From: Gemmatimonas sp.
Lineage (GTDB): Bacteria; Gemmatimonadota; Gemmatimonadetes; Gemmatimonadales; Gemmatimonadaceae
DNA length: 64,000 nucleotides
Direction: 5' to 3'
Assembly: GCF_031426495.1 (NCBI RefSeq)
Contig: NZ_JANPLK010000021.1
Coordinates: forward strand, 62,001 to 126,000
Below the pieces are notes generated by a model. That model searched no databases. It had not been told where the DNA came from and saw nothing but the letters and a program-made list of their open reading frames with translations. Position 1 is the first letter of the stretch. Each line of letters begins with the position of its first letter. Positions 8,590 to 15,930 of this stretch are shown piece after piece. A program made the position numbers and the translations under genes.

Positions 8590-8649
8590 CGGCTGGACAG
8601 ATGGCGGGTCACTCCACGCTTCTGTGCAATTTCATTTCAGCACTGACAC
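8544..8649. repeat. 106-bp near-perfect palindrome with IS-like ends
   Basis: The left arm begins GTGTCAATGCTGA and the right arm ends TCAGCACTGACAC. The arms continue through GAAATTGCACA and GGAGTGACCC to a ~20-base centre. Each arm resembles one end of an IS3-like element, so this may be two ends head to head or a MITE. It cuts the gene at 7588-8589 and lies directly left of the transposase remnant. Confidence 0.6.
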
Positions 8650-8656
8650 AGAGCCC

Positions 8657-9254
8657 GGTGCGGGGCCTCTTCTGGTATCTATACCTCATCATGAACATCT
8701 GGAGCCGCCGCATCATGGGATGGGCGGTGCACCCGACGCAATGTGACGCGCACGCGGCCACCCTGTTCACGACCGTGTGTCGCGAGCACGCCGTCACGGC
8801 CGCCGGCCTCGTCCTGCATGCCGACAACGGCGGCCCGATGAAAGGGGCCACGATGCTCGCGACCCTCGAGCGCCTCGGCGTGGTACCGTCGTTCAGTCGG
8901 CCGCGCGTCAGCGATGATAATCCGTATTCCGAGGCCCTGTTTCGCACGCTCAAGTACTGCCCGGCCTTTCCGACCCAGCCCTTCGCGACCCTCGACGCGG
9001 CGCGCGCCTGGGTGGAGGCCTTCGTGACGTGGTACAACCACGACCATCACCACAGCGGGATCCAGTTTGTCACGCCCGATGATCGGCATACGGGGCGTGA
9101 CATCGCGATCCTCGCGCAGCGCGCGGCGGTGTATCAGACCGCGCGGACGCAGCATCCGGAACGCTGGCGCGGGAACACCCGCGACTGGTCGCGCCCGACG
9201 ACGGTGTACTTGAATGATGCACGATCCGCGAGCGCCACCGGCGTCGCGGGATAG
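8657..9254 (+). pseudogene. IS3-family transposase (OrfB) remnant, N-terminus missing
   Basis: The coding similarity starts at about LFWYLYLIMNIWSRRIMGW, inside the integrase core domain. The second catalytic Asp (LHADNGG) and the Glu (DDNPYSEALFRTLKY) of the DDE triad are present, but the region with the first Asp and the whole upstream orfA/HTH part are absent. The open frame from 8601 continues into palindrome sequence and is not a real start. The terminal repeat expected at the right end is not seen near 9255-9300. Non-functional. Confidence 0.8.
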
Positions 9255-9258
9255 AACG

Positions 9259-9465
9259 TCATACGACAACTATCTTGACACTCACCGTCACCGTCACAAC
9301 CGTCCCACTCGGTATCTGATTTGTCCGCATATCCAGTACCGATATCTGGATACCAGGCACGCCGATGCTCACGCAGTCACTCAATGTTATGAGTGAGCAG
9401 CCCGAAGCTACAACAGCGACTAGTGCGACACTTACGACGCAGTAAACCGAACTTCGTATTCCCAT
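9259..9465 (-). pseudogene. Small lipoprotein truncated by the IS remnant
   Basis: From the Met at 9465: a lipoprotein signal with lipobox ending VVASGC, then DCVSIGVPGIQISVLD and a short beta segment up to a stop only 5 bases from the transposase remnant. The pattern C-x(5)-P-x-(I/V)-x-(I/V)-x-V-x-D matches the mature N-terminus of the lipoprotein at 9680-10090, so the two look like paralogues. This one (68 residues) seems to have lost its C-terminal half to the IS insertion. Confidence 0.5.
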
Positions 9466-9679
9466 TCTTACCCCAAAGTGAACGACTTCTCGCTGTCGAG
9501 CGTATAGCCTCGGTTGCAGCGACTCGAAGCGAATGCGACTTGCGACTGCAGGGTGCAAGTCACGCACCACAACGTTGCTGTCAGCCGCACGAGGGGGTTG
9601 GACCGCACCGCACTGACCTCGCAGCGCCACCTGCGCGAGGCGCGCCGCGGTGCTCGTGCGCCTGCAGAGCACTCGGCCC

Positions 9680-10090
9680 TTAGCCCGCCGAGCTGCTGAA
9701 CGGCGTGCGGCGCGCGGTAGACTGCGGCAGCGGTTGAAGCCGAGCCAGTAGCCGTAGGAGTACGGGTCGATCACACTGTCCCGAAGAACGCACCCGTACG
9801 GTCGAGTCGAACGGGGCATAGCCTGCCCTGGCGATGCGAATGCGCCAGTTGCCCGGAGTGCAGCAGATCGAGAACCCGCTGCTCGTGTCTGAATTGGGCA
9901 CCACGCGCTCGAAGGGTGACTGCCGCTCATTCTCGTAGCGCAGCGTCGCACCGCCTAGGGCAACCGAACGACCGGTAACGCGGTCCTGTACCAGAACGTC
10001 AACGGCGGGATAGCCCACCGCGTCACAGCCGCATCCGGTAAGTAGCGATGCGGCGCTCGCATACAGCAGTATCGCGAACGGAGTCTTCAC
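9680..10090 (-). CDS. Small lipoprotein with carboxypeptidase-regulatory-like fold
   Basis: 136 residues from a GTG at 10090, chosen because it begins a lipoprotein signal (VKTPFAILLYASAASLLTGC). The mature part has PAVDVLVQDRVTGRSV and NWRIRIARAGYAPFDSTVRV, the layout of small beta-sandwich domains in which the end of a strand reads 'Y.V.v...GY'. It probably sits on the inner face of the outer membrane or at the cell surface. It follows attC-A on the minus strand and looks like the last complete cassette of the array. No attC recognised downstream (9466-9679 holds only the hairpin GACTTGC/GCAAGTC near 9539-9558). Confidence 0.65.
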   Translation of the reverse strand: MKTPFAILLYASAASLLTGCGCDAVGYPAVDVLVQDRVTGRSVALGGATLRYENERQSPFERVVPNSDTSSGFSICCTPGNWRIRIARAGYAPFDSTVRVRSSGQCDRPVLLRLLARLQPLPQSTARRTPFSSSAG

Positions 10091-10222
10091 GGGGTCACTC
10101 GCATGGGGATGCACACGGGGTGTTGCGGGGGAGCATCGGACAACTGCATCACGGCACGCAGCGTAGACGCCGGCATGGACCGGCGCACTCAACGGAGTGA
10201 AGAGTATCCTCGCGTGCGCGCC

Positions 10223-10341
10223 GTGCAACGCCAGCTTCTGCTGCAGCGACTCTCAACAAATAGCGATGAACGGAGGAGCGCCGGCGCCGCAGTTACGCGG
10301 GGTAACGCATCGTCGCTGTCGGCAGCAGCGAAACGTTTGAC
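10223..10341 (-). other. attC site A (integron cassette recombination site)
   Basis: Plus-strand left end GTGCAACG and right end CGTTTGAC are the core boxes. The inner arms CTGCTGCAGCG and CGCTGTCGGCAGCAGCG pair, with one extra base in the right arm. Length 119 bp. The central ~75 bases are nearly identical to site B. Cores are less canonical than in other sites. Confidence 0.7.
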
Positions 10342-10492
10342 GCCTGCGCGATTCTCTGAGGTGCGGCCGATCTTGCGGTGTCGGGTGCTCTCGACCTCTG
10401 CCGCACCGATGATGCGTGGGGATCGGCATGAGCAGTCCAATTGCGGCATGCACGCAGGTATGTCGCTTGATCTGTGCTCGCTCAGATAGCGA

Positions 10493-10789
10493 CTAGGTTG
10501 GACGAAGGCTTTGCCAAAACATCACCACCACGTATACGAGACCACCGACGACCATCGTCAGCTGCAACGGGATTACGCGAGCCCTCTGCGGCGGGCGGAG
10601 GAACACGAGCACAACGTGATTCACGGCCAACATCGCCACCACGACGAGACCAACTTTGGCTACATCTCGCGTCGACTCACCCGCGAGCATCCACACTTGG
10701 AATAGCGCAAGGATCACGAAGACGAGAAGCATCCCAAACTTGTAGATCGGACGCTGAAGGAGGGGCTCGATGGCATGCGAATCATTCAT
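10493..10789 (-). CDS. Small three-helix membrane protein, cassette-borne
   Basis: 98 residues from the Met at 10789 (the longer frame runs back into attC-B). Three hydrophobic segments: around 18-36 (FGMLLVFVILALFQVWML), 43-63 and 72-91. No known motif. It is the only gene between attC-A and attC-B. The ~150 bases between its stop and attC-A hold no gene that I recognise. Confidence 0.65.
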   Translation of the reverse strand: MNDSHAIEPLLQRPIYKFGMLLVFVILALFQVWMLAGESTRDVAKVGLVVVAMLAVNHVVLVFLRPPQRARVIPLQLTMVVGGLVYVVVMFWQSLRPT

Positions 10790-10811
10790 CAACTTCTGCT
10801 CGCCTAGGTGT

Positions 10812-10930
10812 GTCGAACGCTGCGCTCTGCCGCAGCGACTGCGAACAAACAGCCGTGAACGAAGGCGCGCCAGCGCCGCAGTTACACGGCGCACCGCATC
10901 GTCGCTGTCGGCAGCAGCGAAACGTTAGAC
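10812..10930 (-). other. attC site B
   Basis: Ends GTCGAACG and CGTTAGAC; on the minus strand the 5' core is GTCTAAC, a perfect RYYYAAC. Arms GCTCTGCCGCAGCG and CGCTGTCGGCAGCAGCG pair with one unpaired base in the right arm. Length 119 bp. The TAA stop of the upstream toxin-like gene lies inside this core box, a typical tight cassette arrangement. Confidence 0.82.
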
Positions 10931-11248
10931 TCGCACGTGCGCGATCGCGCCGACGGGTGTCACCGTAATGGCCTCGACGACGAGCGGGCCAAGCGGAACG
11001 AGATCCGGCAGCCGGTTGGTGACCGCATGCATCACGATCGCTGCGATACCCGACGCCGCAATGTGCTGCTGGAACGTCAGGTTGCGATCAACGGTCACCA
11101 GCGTGGTGAAGCCCGCGGTGCGCATCGCGGCCAGAAGTTCGCCGTTGCGAAGACTGTCCCAGCCTTCCTCGCGCGCGGTGGACACTTGCACACCCGGTAG
11201 GACCGAGCGGAGACGACGCGGTACACACTCATCGAGCAGTACGCGCAC
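10925..11248 (-). CDS. DUF5615 PIN-like toxin candidate
   Basis: 107 residues starting with GTG at 11248. MRVLLDECVPRRL, then HTAREEGWDS-like VSTAREEGWDSLRNGELL, then LVTVDRNLTFQQ give the DUF5615/Mut7-C-like PIN fold with conserved Asp residues (D7 and D75 region). It overlaps the DUF433 gene by one base (TAGTG), the usual layout of DUF433/DUF5615 antitoxin-toxin pairs. A ribonuclease-like toxin is the family expectation; activity is not shown. Its stop codon is within attC-B. Confidence 0.8.
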   Translation of the reverse strand: MRVLLDECVPRRLRSVLPGVQVSTAREEGWDSLRNGELLAAMRTAGFTTLVTVDRNLTFQQHIAASGIAAIVMHAVTNRLPDLVPLGPLVVEAITVTPVGAIAHVRV

Positions 11249-11469
11249 TAGGCCACCGCGCGCGCGAGCAACAAATCTTTGGCGAGTTCGAGAACCGCCA
11301 CCGCCTGCTCGCGTGAGACGCTCGGAAAATCGATCAGGAACTCGTCGAGCGGGTCCCCTGCTTCGAGATACTCGACGAACGTCTGGACTGGCACGCGCGT
11401 CCCGGCGAACACAGGCGTGCCGCCCAAGATGTCAGGATTGCTCAGAATTGGCAGCGATTGCACGCTCAT
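11248..11469 (-). CDS. DUF433 antitoxin candidate
   Basis: 73 residues. Motifs ILGGTPVFAGTRVPVQTFVEYLEAG-type (seen as GGTPVFAGTRVPV) and FLIDFPSVSREQAVAVLELA define DUF433, a small HTH-like VapB-type partner. It is directly upstream of and overlapping the DUF5615 gene, in the order antitoxin then toxin. Probably autoregulates the pair. Cassette-borne. Confidence 0.85.
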   Translation of the reverse strand: MSVQSLPILSNPDILGGTPVFAGTRVPVQTFVEYLEAGDPLDEFLIDFPSVSREQAVAVLELAKDLLLARAVA

Positions 11470-11523
11470 CAGTAGCCTCCGGGTAGCATCGAAATGTACA
11501 CCAGTTTAGGACTGCCGCGCAGG

Positions 11524-11835
11524 TTATCGCGTGGCGTGCGGCCGCTCGAAGTCTACGTGGACATACGCATCAACGATCGACCAAGCCGCGACCAGTGTGA
11601 ACTCAATGACAACAGGTAGCGCGAACTGCTGGGCGCTTGCGGCGCGCAGAAACCCGATGGCGCTCACACCCGTCCATACTGCGAAAAAGGTGCCCGGCAG
11701 AATGCGCCCCTGAAGCAGCTGGCCCAGTCCGGGCCAGAGCAGCGAGAACAGTGCACCGCTCAGATTGCGTGGCTTCAAGGCTATTCCTCCCGAGACGAAT
11801 GCTGGCAGGGCCGGTCTTGTATCTACCGTTTTCAT
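11524..11835 (-). CDS. Small TM2-like membrane protein
   Basis: 103 residues from the ATG at 11835; a GTG at 11892 would add 19 residues. Hydrophobic regions around 27-45 (LFSLLWPGLGQLLQG, the 'PGLGQ' turn of TM2/DUF5683-like proteins), 50-65 and 75-92. There is no attC between this gene and the DUF433 gene (only 54 bases), so the three genes may share one cassette, or a site was lost. Upstream lies the IS110-type element. Confidence 0.55.
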   Translation of the reverse strand: MKTVDTRPALPAFVSGGIALKPRNLSGALFSLLWPGLGQLLQGRILPGTFFAVWTGVSAIGFLRAASAQQFALPVVIEFTLVAAWSIVDAYVHVDFERPHATR

Positions 11836-11892
11836 GATTCTGCAGTAGTTCTGATCAGGGTGCCAGCTCGATGCAGTCTGGGTGGCAAACAC

Positions 11893-13002
11893 CGTGCGTT
11901 AGCCGCAGCGGCGTACCTGATCATTCGTCGTGAGAGCCCGAACAGTTGTGGGGGCCGACCACCGCGTCGAGCCCGAATTACTACAAGGACGGGCGCGGAC
12001 GACGCTTCCTGAGCGGTTGGAGGGGCAGATGTTTGTCGGCATCGATGTGGCGAAGGCCGAGTTGGTGATCAGCGTGCTGCCGAGTGCAGAGCGATTCACC
12101 GTGGAGAACGACGAAGCGGGCGTGCGCACGCTGGTGCAGCGCCTCGCCGCGAGCCGTCCGCAGTTGATCGTGCTGGAAGCGACCGGCGGCTACGAGCTGC
12201 TCGCCGTCGCCGCGCTCGCGGCCGCGGCACTGCCCGTCGTGGTGATCAATCCACGCCAGGTGCGTGACTTTGCGAAGGCGACGGGGCAGCTGGCGAACAC
12301 GGATCCCATTGCCGCCGACATCCTCGCGCGCTTTGCTGATGTCGTCCGGCCGGAGGTGCGCATCATTCCGGACGCCGCCGCACACGAGCTGGATGCGCTG
12401 CTCACGAGACGGCGGCAGCTCTTGGAGATGCTGCAGGCGGAGCGCAATCGCGTGCGCCAGGTGTTCGGCACGGGCAAAAAGCAGGTGCAAAAATGTCTCA
12501 CGGCGCACATCGCGTTTCTCGAGCGCGAGCTGCGCAAGACGGACACGGACCTCAGCGAGATGGTTCGGCAGAGTCCCGTCTGGCGTGAGCGCGACGAGTT
12601 ACTCCGCAGCGTGCCCGGTGTCGGCCCGGTGCTGTCACGGACGCTCCTCGCGGACCTACCGGAACTCGGTCGCTTGTCACGCCGTGCGATTGCCAAGCTG
12701 GTGGGCGTGGCCCCGCTGAGTCGCGACTCCGGCACCATGCGGGGTCGGCGATTCGTGCAAGGCGGTCGTGCCGCCGTGCGTGGTGTGTTGTACATGGCGG
12801 CCTTGGTCGCCACCCGTCGCAACACGGTCATTCGCGAGTTCTACCTGCGCTTAGTCGCGGCCGGCAAGCCCAAGAAACTCGCGCTCGTCGCGTGTATGCG
12901 GAAACTGCTCACCATCCTCAACACGATGGTGCGAACGAACACCACGTGGAGCGCAAAAACTGCGGGAGAGGTACTCGCCGTCGCTTGACTTTCAAGACAG
13001 TT
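11893..13002 (+). mobile_element. IS110-family insertion sequence abutting attC-C
   Basis: Limits are approximate: one DEDD transposase gene, ~135 bases upstream and ~14 downstream, no terminal inverted repeats, as normal for IS110. The left flank carries GCGTTAGC (11897-11904) and the right flank GCTAACGC (13003-13010), the latter being the outer core of attC-C. IS110 relatives of the IS1111-attC group are known to target attC sites. Orientation is opposite to the cassette genes. The upstream non-coding end is where a bridge RNA would lie if this is an IS110-subgroup member; not demonstrated. Confidence 0.65.
12029..12988 (+). CDS. IS110-family DEDD transposase/recombinase
   Basis: 319 residues. 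The ATG at 12029 has GGAGGGG just upstream and gives the normal family N-terminus MFVGIDVAKAELV. The RuvC-like domain shows D (VGIDVAK), E (VLEATGGYE) and D residues (NTDPIAADI). The C-terminal Transposase_20 domain shows VPGVGPVLSRTLLADLPEL, LVGVAPLSRDSG and the nucleophile-serine region around GRAAVRGVLYMAA. The length matches intact family members, so the gene appears complete. Confidence 0.92.
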   Translation: MFVGIDVAKAELVISVLPSAERFTVENDEAGVRTLVQRLAASRPQLIVLEATGGYELLAVAALAAAALPVVVINPRQVRDFAKATGQLANTDPIAADILARFADVVRPEVRIIPDAAAHELDALLTRRRQLLEMLQAERNRVRQVFGTGKKQVQKCLTAHIAFLERELRKTDTDLSEMVRQSPVWRERDELLRSVPGVGPVLSRTLLADLPELGRLSRRAIAKLVGVAPLSRDSGTMRGRRFVQGGRAAVRGVLYMAALVATRRNTVIREFYLRLVAAGKPKKLALVACMRKLLTILNTMVRTNTTWSAKTAGEVLAVA

Positions 13003-13091
13003 GCTAACGCGGGCTTCTACAGCGGGCGCTTAAATCAGATGCGAGCGAAGCGAGCAACCACTTCGCCCGACTGCAGCAAGCATCGTTATGC
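13003..13091 (-). other. attC site C, next to IS110 element
   Basis: Ends GCTAACGC and CGTTATGC. Arms CTTCTACAGCGGGCG and CGCCCGACTGCAGCAAG pair with one extra base in the right arm. Length 89 bp, the shortest of the set. The centre has ATGCGAGCGAAGCGAGC, also found in sites E and (partly) F. The TAA stop of the DUF2283 gene lies within its core box. Confidence 0.85.
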
Positions 13092-13292
13092 AGCGCTCGC
13101 GTCGATCTCCTCAATCTGCACCTGCGGGAGGCTCGCCACCGTCGCCGCATGTTCGATGGTCATACTCACCAGATTGCCCGCCTTGTCGAGATCGACATAG
13201 ACGTTCTCGCTAATCTCGCGCGTCTCTTCCACCTCGGCGTTCGAAAACTCCAGCAACGCCGTGTCGGTATCCTTGAAGTACTTCACATTCAT
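13086..13292 (-). CDS. DUF2283 protein, toxin-antitoxin-like partner
   Basis: 68 residues from the Met at 13292. MNVKYFKDTDTALLEFS, then ISENVYVDLDKAGNLVSMTI is the DUF2283 signature. The stop codon is within attC-C. It overlaps the preceding gene by 4 bases (ATGA at 13289-13292). DUF2283 genes commonly pair with a small DUF4258 protein, as here. Function unproven; addiction or antitoxin role is inferred from the arrangement. Confidence 0.8.
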   Translation of the reverse strand: MNVKYFKDTDTALLEFSNAEVEETREISENVYVDLDKAGNLVSMTIEHAATVASLPQVQIEEIDASAA

Positions 13293-13531
13293 GGCTCGAA
13301 CCTGCGGTCGAAGAAGGCGTTGTGGACCGTGAGCGCATCCGGGAGCAGCTCCACCCACAGGTACCGTCCCACCTCTGAAATGTAGGCCCATCGGCGAATC
13401 CGGCCATCCCCCTGCACGGCCTCGGCCATCGGATGCTCGATGGCCAGCAGGATCCATTCGTCCCGAATCGCGGCGCGATCGGCCCTAGTCCGGGTGTATG
13501 CGAAGTAGTCCGTGGTCTTGAACATAGGCAT
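13289..13531 (-). CDS. DUF4258-like small protein, probable partner of DUF2283
   Basis: 80 residues from the Met at 13531 (Met at 13525 also possible). MFKTTDYFAYTRTRADRA, ILLAIEHP, and GRIRRWAYISEVGRYLWVEL fit the compact RelE-like/DUF4258 layout. It starts 14 bases from attC-D and overlaps DUF2283 by ATGA, so the pair is one translationally coupled cassette operon. Confidence 0.65.
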   Translation of the reverse strand: MPMFKTTDYFAYTRTRADRAAIRDEWILLAIEHPMAEAVQGDGRIRRWAYISEVGRYLWVELLPDALTVHNAFFDRRFEP

Positions 13532-13544
13532 TCTTAGTCGAGCG

Positions 13545-13659
13545 GTATAACGCTGACGGTGTACAGCAGCCGCTCGGAATAGGAAGCAGTGAACGACCAC
13601 ACGCCAGTGGGCGAGTTACACGACGCACCGCTGAGCGGCCGACTGCACCAACGTGAGAT
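13545..13659 (-). other. attC site D
   Basis: Ends GTATAACG and CGTGAGAT; the right core differs from GTTRRRY by a single base (GTG for GTT). Arms TACAGCAGCCGCTC and GAGCGGCCGACTGCA pair, with an extra base in the right arm. Centre has AGTTACACGACGCA, close to the centre of sites A and B. Length 115 bp. Confidence 0.72.
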
Positions 13660-13690
13660 CAGGCAGCCATCGCGCGGCCACTGCGGGCGC

Positions 13691-14605
13691 TCACGACGAC
13701 TGCATGTCGAATCCCACCGTCAGCAGGCGCAGCGCCATCAGGCGTTCAAGATTCGCAAGATCGTGGGAGAGCACCACGTGGACGCCCGCCCGCTGCACGT
13801 CGCGCAGCCACCGGAGCTCCGCGTCGACCGCCAGCCGATCCTCGCCGCCAAACCGTCGCGTCGTTGCTTTGGGCTTGTGCTGCTGATTCGCGATGCCGTC
13901 CATCGTCCACGCAACGTCCCCCGCCAGTAACAGCTCCTCGCCGGTCTGGAGCTTCACAAACACCATTTGCGCGCCCGGCGTGTGCCCGGGGGCTTTGATC
14001 ACGACCACGCCGGGGGCCAGCGGCATCAGGCGGTCATAGTCGAACTGCAGATACTTGGCGCCCGTCGCCGAGTCGATGTGGATATCGGGGCGACTGGGGT
14101 GATTCACAAGCGTACGAACCTGCGCGCGCAAGAGCAGGGTGTGCGATTGGATGGTTGCGAGAAAGGGCGACTGCAGCACGCCCGCGATGTGGTCGTAGTG
14201 CTCATGCGTGATGAGCACCAGGCGCGCGTCGCGCATGGCTGCATGAATCCGTTGGTGCATGACCTCGTCGATGGTCTTGCTCGTCGGCACGAACGAGCGA
14301 TCCATCGCGGCGTCCACGATCATCCAGCCACGTGGGAATCGTATCTGAAAGACCGGTACCGCCGCGCGTATGGTGTCCGGACCCGCGCCTTCGACCCAAT
14401 CCGCTCGCGGGATCGAGAACGGCGTCTGCAGCTCCAGTCGGATCGCGGTCGGCGCGGCGCCGGGGATAGTACCGGCCAGGCGCCGAACCTCCGACAGCTG
14501 CGGAGCCACGAAAGGCTCGCCCTGCGCCGCGACGCGCGTGCGAACGCAAACGCTCAGCAGGGCACACATGACGAGGAAACGACGACCGAGGCGTGCCATC
14601 GGCAT
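13691..14605 (-). CDS. Secreted metallo-beta-lactamase-fold hydrolase
   Basis: 304 residues with an N-terminal signal peptide (cleavage near VAAQG). All metal ligands of the MBL fold are visible: H134, H136, D138 and H139 (THEHYDHIAG), H208 (APGHTPGAQ), D230 (LLAGDVAW) and H281 (VLSHDLANL). The fold covers beta-lactamases, lactonases and other hydrolases; the HxHxDH motif with this spacing is nearer to lactonase-type members than to classic class B beta-lactamases, so resistance cannot be claimed. The gene fills one cassette between attC-D and attC-E, with its start 40 bases from attC-E. Confidence 0.85.
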   Translation of the reverse strand: MPMARLGRRFLVMCALLSVCVRTRVAAQGEPFVAPQLSEVRRLAGTIPGAAPTAIRLELQTPFSIPRADWVEGAGPDTIRAAVPVFQIRFPRGWMIVDAAMDRSFVPTSKTIDEVMHQRIHAAMRDARLVLITHEHYDHIAGVLQSPFLATIQSHTLLLRAQVRTLVNHPSRPDIHIDSATGAKYLQFDYDRLMPLAPGVVVIKAPGHTPGAQMVFVKLQTGEELLLAGDVAWTMDGIANQQHKPKATTRRFGGEDRLAVDAELRWLRDVQRAGVHVVLSHDLANLERLMALRLLTVGFDMQSS

Positions 14606-14644
14606 TCAGGAAAGGATGCTGAAAGGAGAGGAAGCTGGTGGGCT

Positions 14645-14737
14645 GAATAACGCCCAAGTTCACTTGCAAAGGAACATATAAAATGCGAGCGCAGCGAGCT
14701 ACCGAGGCTCCTTTGACAAGTGCAACGCTCGTTATGC
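14645..14737 (-). other. attC site E
   Basis: Ends GAATAACG and CGTTATGC. Arms TTCACTTGCAAAGGA and TCCTTTGACAAGTGCAA pair with one extra base in the right arm. Centre contains AAATGCGAGCGCAGCGAGC, shared with site C. Length 93 bp. Clean site between two cassette genes. Confidence 0.87.
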
Positions 14738-14853
14738 CGCTGGTACATCGAGCTCAACGTCTGCGGGAGTGGTCGGACGTCTGAAATGGAGAGAAGGCAC
14801 TCGGATCAGGATCTCGAAACCCGCCTCACAGCGGTCATCGGGCCCGCCTCGAT

Positions 14854-15768
14854 CTAGGGCAACGGTCGTCCGAGGAATGCCCGCAACGCAGTGAGCGTCT
14901 CGGAGCGTGTGAGAATCCCGCGCACGCCGCTATGTGTTGCGCTATCGACTACGACGTACTCAATGGAAGGACGAAGTACCTTCAGCGCATCGAGGTCTGC
15001 CTTTAGCGGATCGAGTGATCCTACGATCGCGAGCGTTGGTACAGTCACGGCGGCGCCGGCTGCAGGCGCAACCACCTGATCGGCTCGCGAGCGTGTGAGT
15101 GCTGCAAGGGCGAAGCGGTCCTGCGTTGTATCGGCAATGCAAGCCGCAGAGAGCGCACGCAGACGCTCGGCTGTCGGGGCAGGTTCCGTTGGGGGGCGTA
15201 GGCGCGCCATAAGCGTGGGGCTGATGCACTGCGCATCCCGCTCGCGCGCCTCGACGTTGGCGACCTCTGCAAGCGATGCATTCCACACGAGGCGCCCCGC
15301 GCCTGCGATCAGGACGGCCGAACGAAACCGCTCAGGATGCAGCGTCAGAAGCTGCGAGGTCACCATGGCGCCGAGTGAATAGCCGACCACGTGTGCCTTA
15401 GCGAGGCCAAGATGGTCCAGCAGGCGAACAACGTCGAGCGCCATTTCACGGCCGTATGCCGCTGCCTCGTGCGGTTTGTCGCTCCGGCCGTGCCCCCGCT
15501 GATCGATGGCTATGACGCGATAATCGCGGGCAAGGTCGCTGAAAATTGGCACTCGGCGCCAGCCGGCGAGCGTACCTTCGATGCCGTGAATCAGGACGAC
15601 AGGGACACCGCGCCCCTGTTCCACATAATGAATGCGCACGCCCTTGCTCACGAAGCTCGTATCAACGAGCTGCGCGGGCGCAGCGGCAGGGGCCAGCGCG
15701 AATCCAACTGACGCGATAAGTGCGGTGACTCGCCACGACCGCGGGAACGGGGTCATCATAAGCTCCAT
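14854..15768 (-). CDS. Secreted alpha/beta-hydrolase
   Basis: 304 residues, signal peptide ending around APAQL. Oxyanion-hole HG (VLIHGIEG), DQRGHGRSDKP loop, nucleophile S131 in GYSLGA, acid D253 (GSLDPLK) and His H279 (SATHSG) form a complete catalytic set. Best described as an esterase/epoxide-hydrolase-like enzyme exported to the periplasm; substrate unknown. Alternative starts at Met 4 or 5. One cassette, between attC-E and attC-F. Confidence 0.87.
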   Translation of the reverse strand: MELMMTPFPRSWRVTALIASVGFALAPAAAPAQLVDTSFVSKGVRIHYVEQGRGVPVVLIHGIEGTLAGWRRVPIFSDLARDYRVIAIDQRGHGRSDKPHEAAAYGREMALDVVRLLDHLGLAKAHVVGYSLGAMVTSQLLTLHPERFRSAVLIAGAGRLVWNASLAEVANVEARERDAQCISPTLMARLRPPTEPAPTAERLRALSAACIADTTQDRFALAALTRSRADQVVAPAAGAAVTVPTLAIVGSLDPLKADLDALKVLRPSIEYVVVDSATHSGVRGILTRSETLTALRAFLGRPLP

Positions 15769-15811
15769 CGCAGTCGGGTGACGATTGACGGTGACAATGT
15801 TTGCTGCTGCG

Positions 15812-15921
15812 GCATAACGCTGGCGTTCTCTTGCAGGGCCCTCTAATCAAATGCGACCAGTGAGCGCAGCGAACGGGAAGCCTTCCACAGCGGCCCTGTC
15901 AAGAGCAACCGAAGGTTAGGA
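15812..15921 (-). other. attC site F
   Basis: Ends GCATAACG and GGTTAGGA. Arms TCTCTTGCAGGGCC and GGCCCTGTCAAGAGCAA pair with one extra base in the right arm. Centre has AAATGCGACC..GAGCGCAGCGAACG, related to C and E. Length 110 bp. Confidence 0.86.
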
Positions 15922-15930
15922 CGCGCGCCC

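Noticed and set aside
10346..10502. A further attC ending in GTTGGAC near 10502
   Set aside because: The core matches GTTRRRY but I cannot find convincing paired arms; only CTGAG/CTCAG match.
13691..14605. MBL-fold protein as a beta-lactamase resistance gene
   Set aside because: The metal ligands show an MBL fold but nothing in the sequence identifies lactam specificity; many relatives act on lactones, glyoxalase-type or other substrates.
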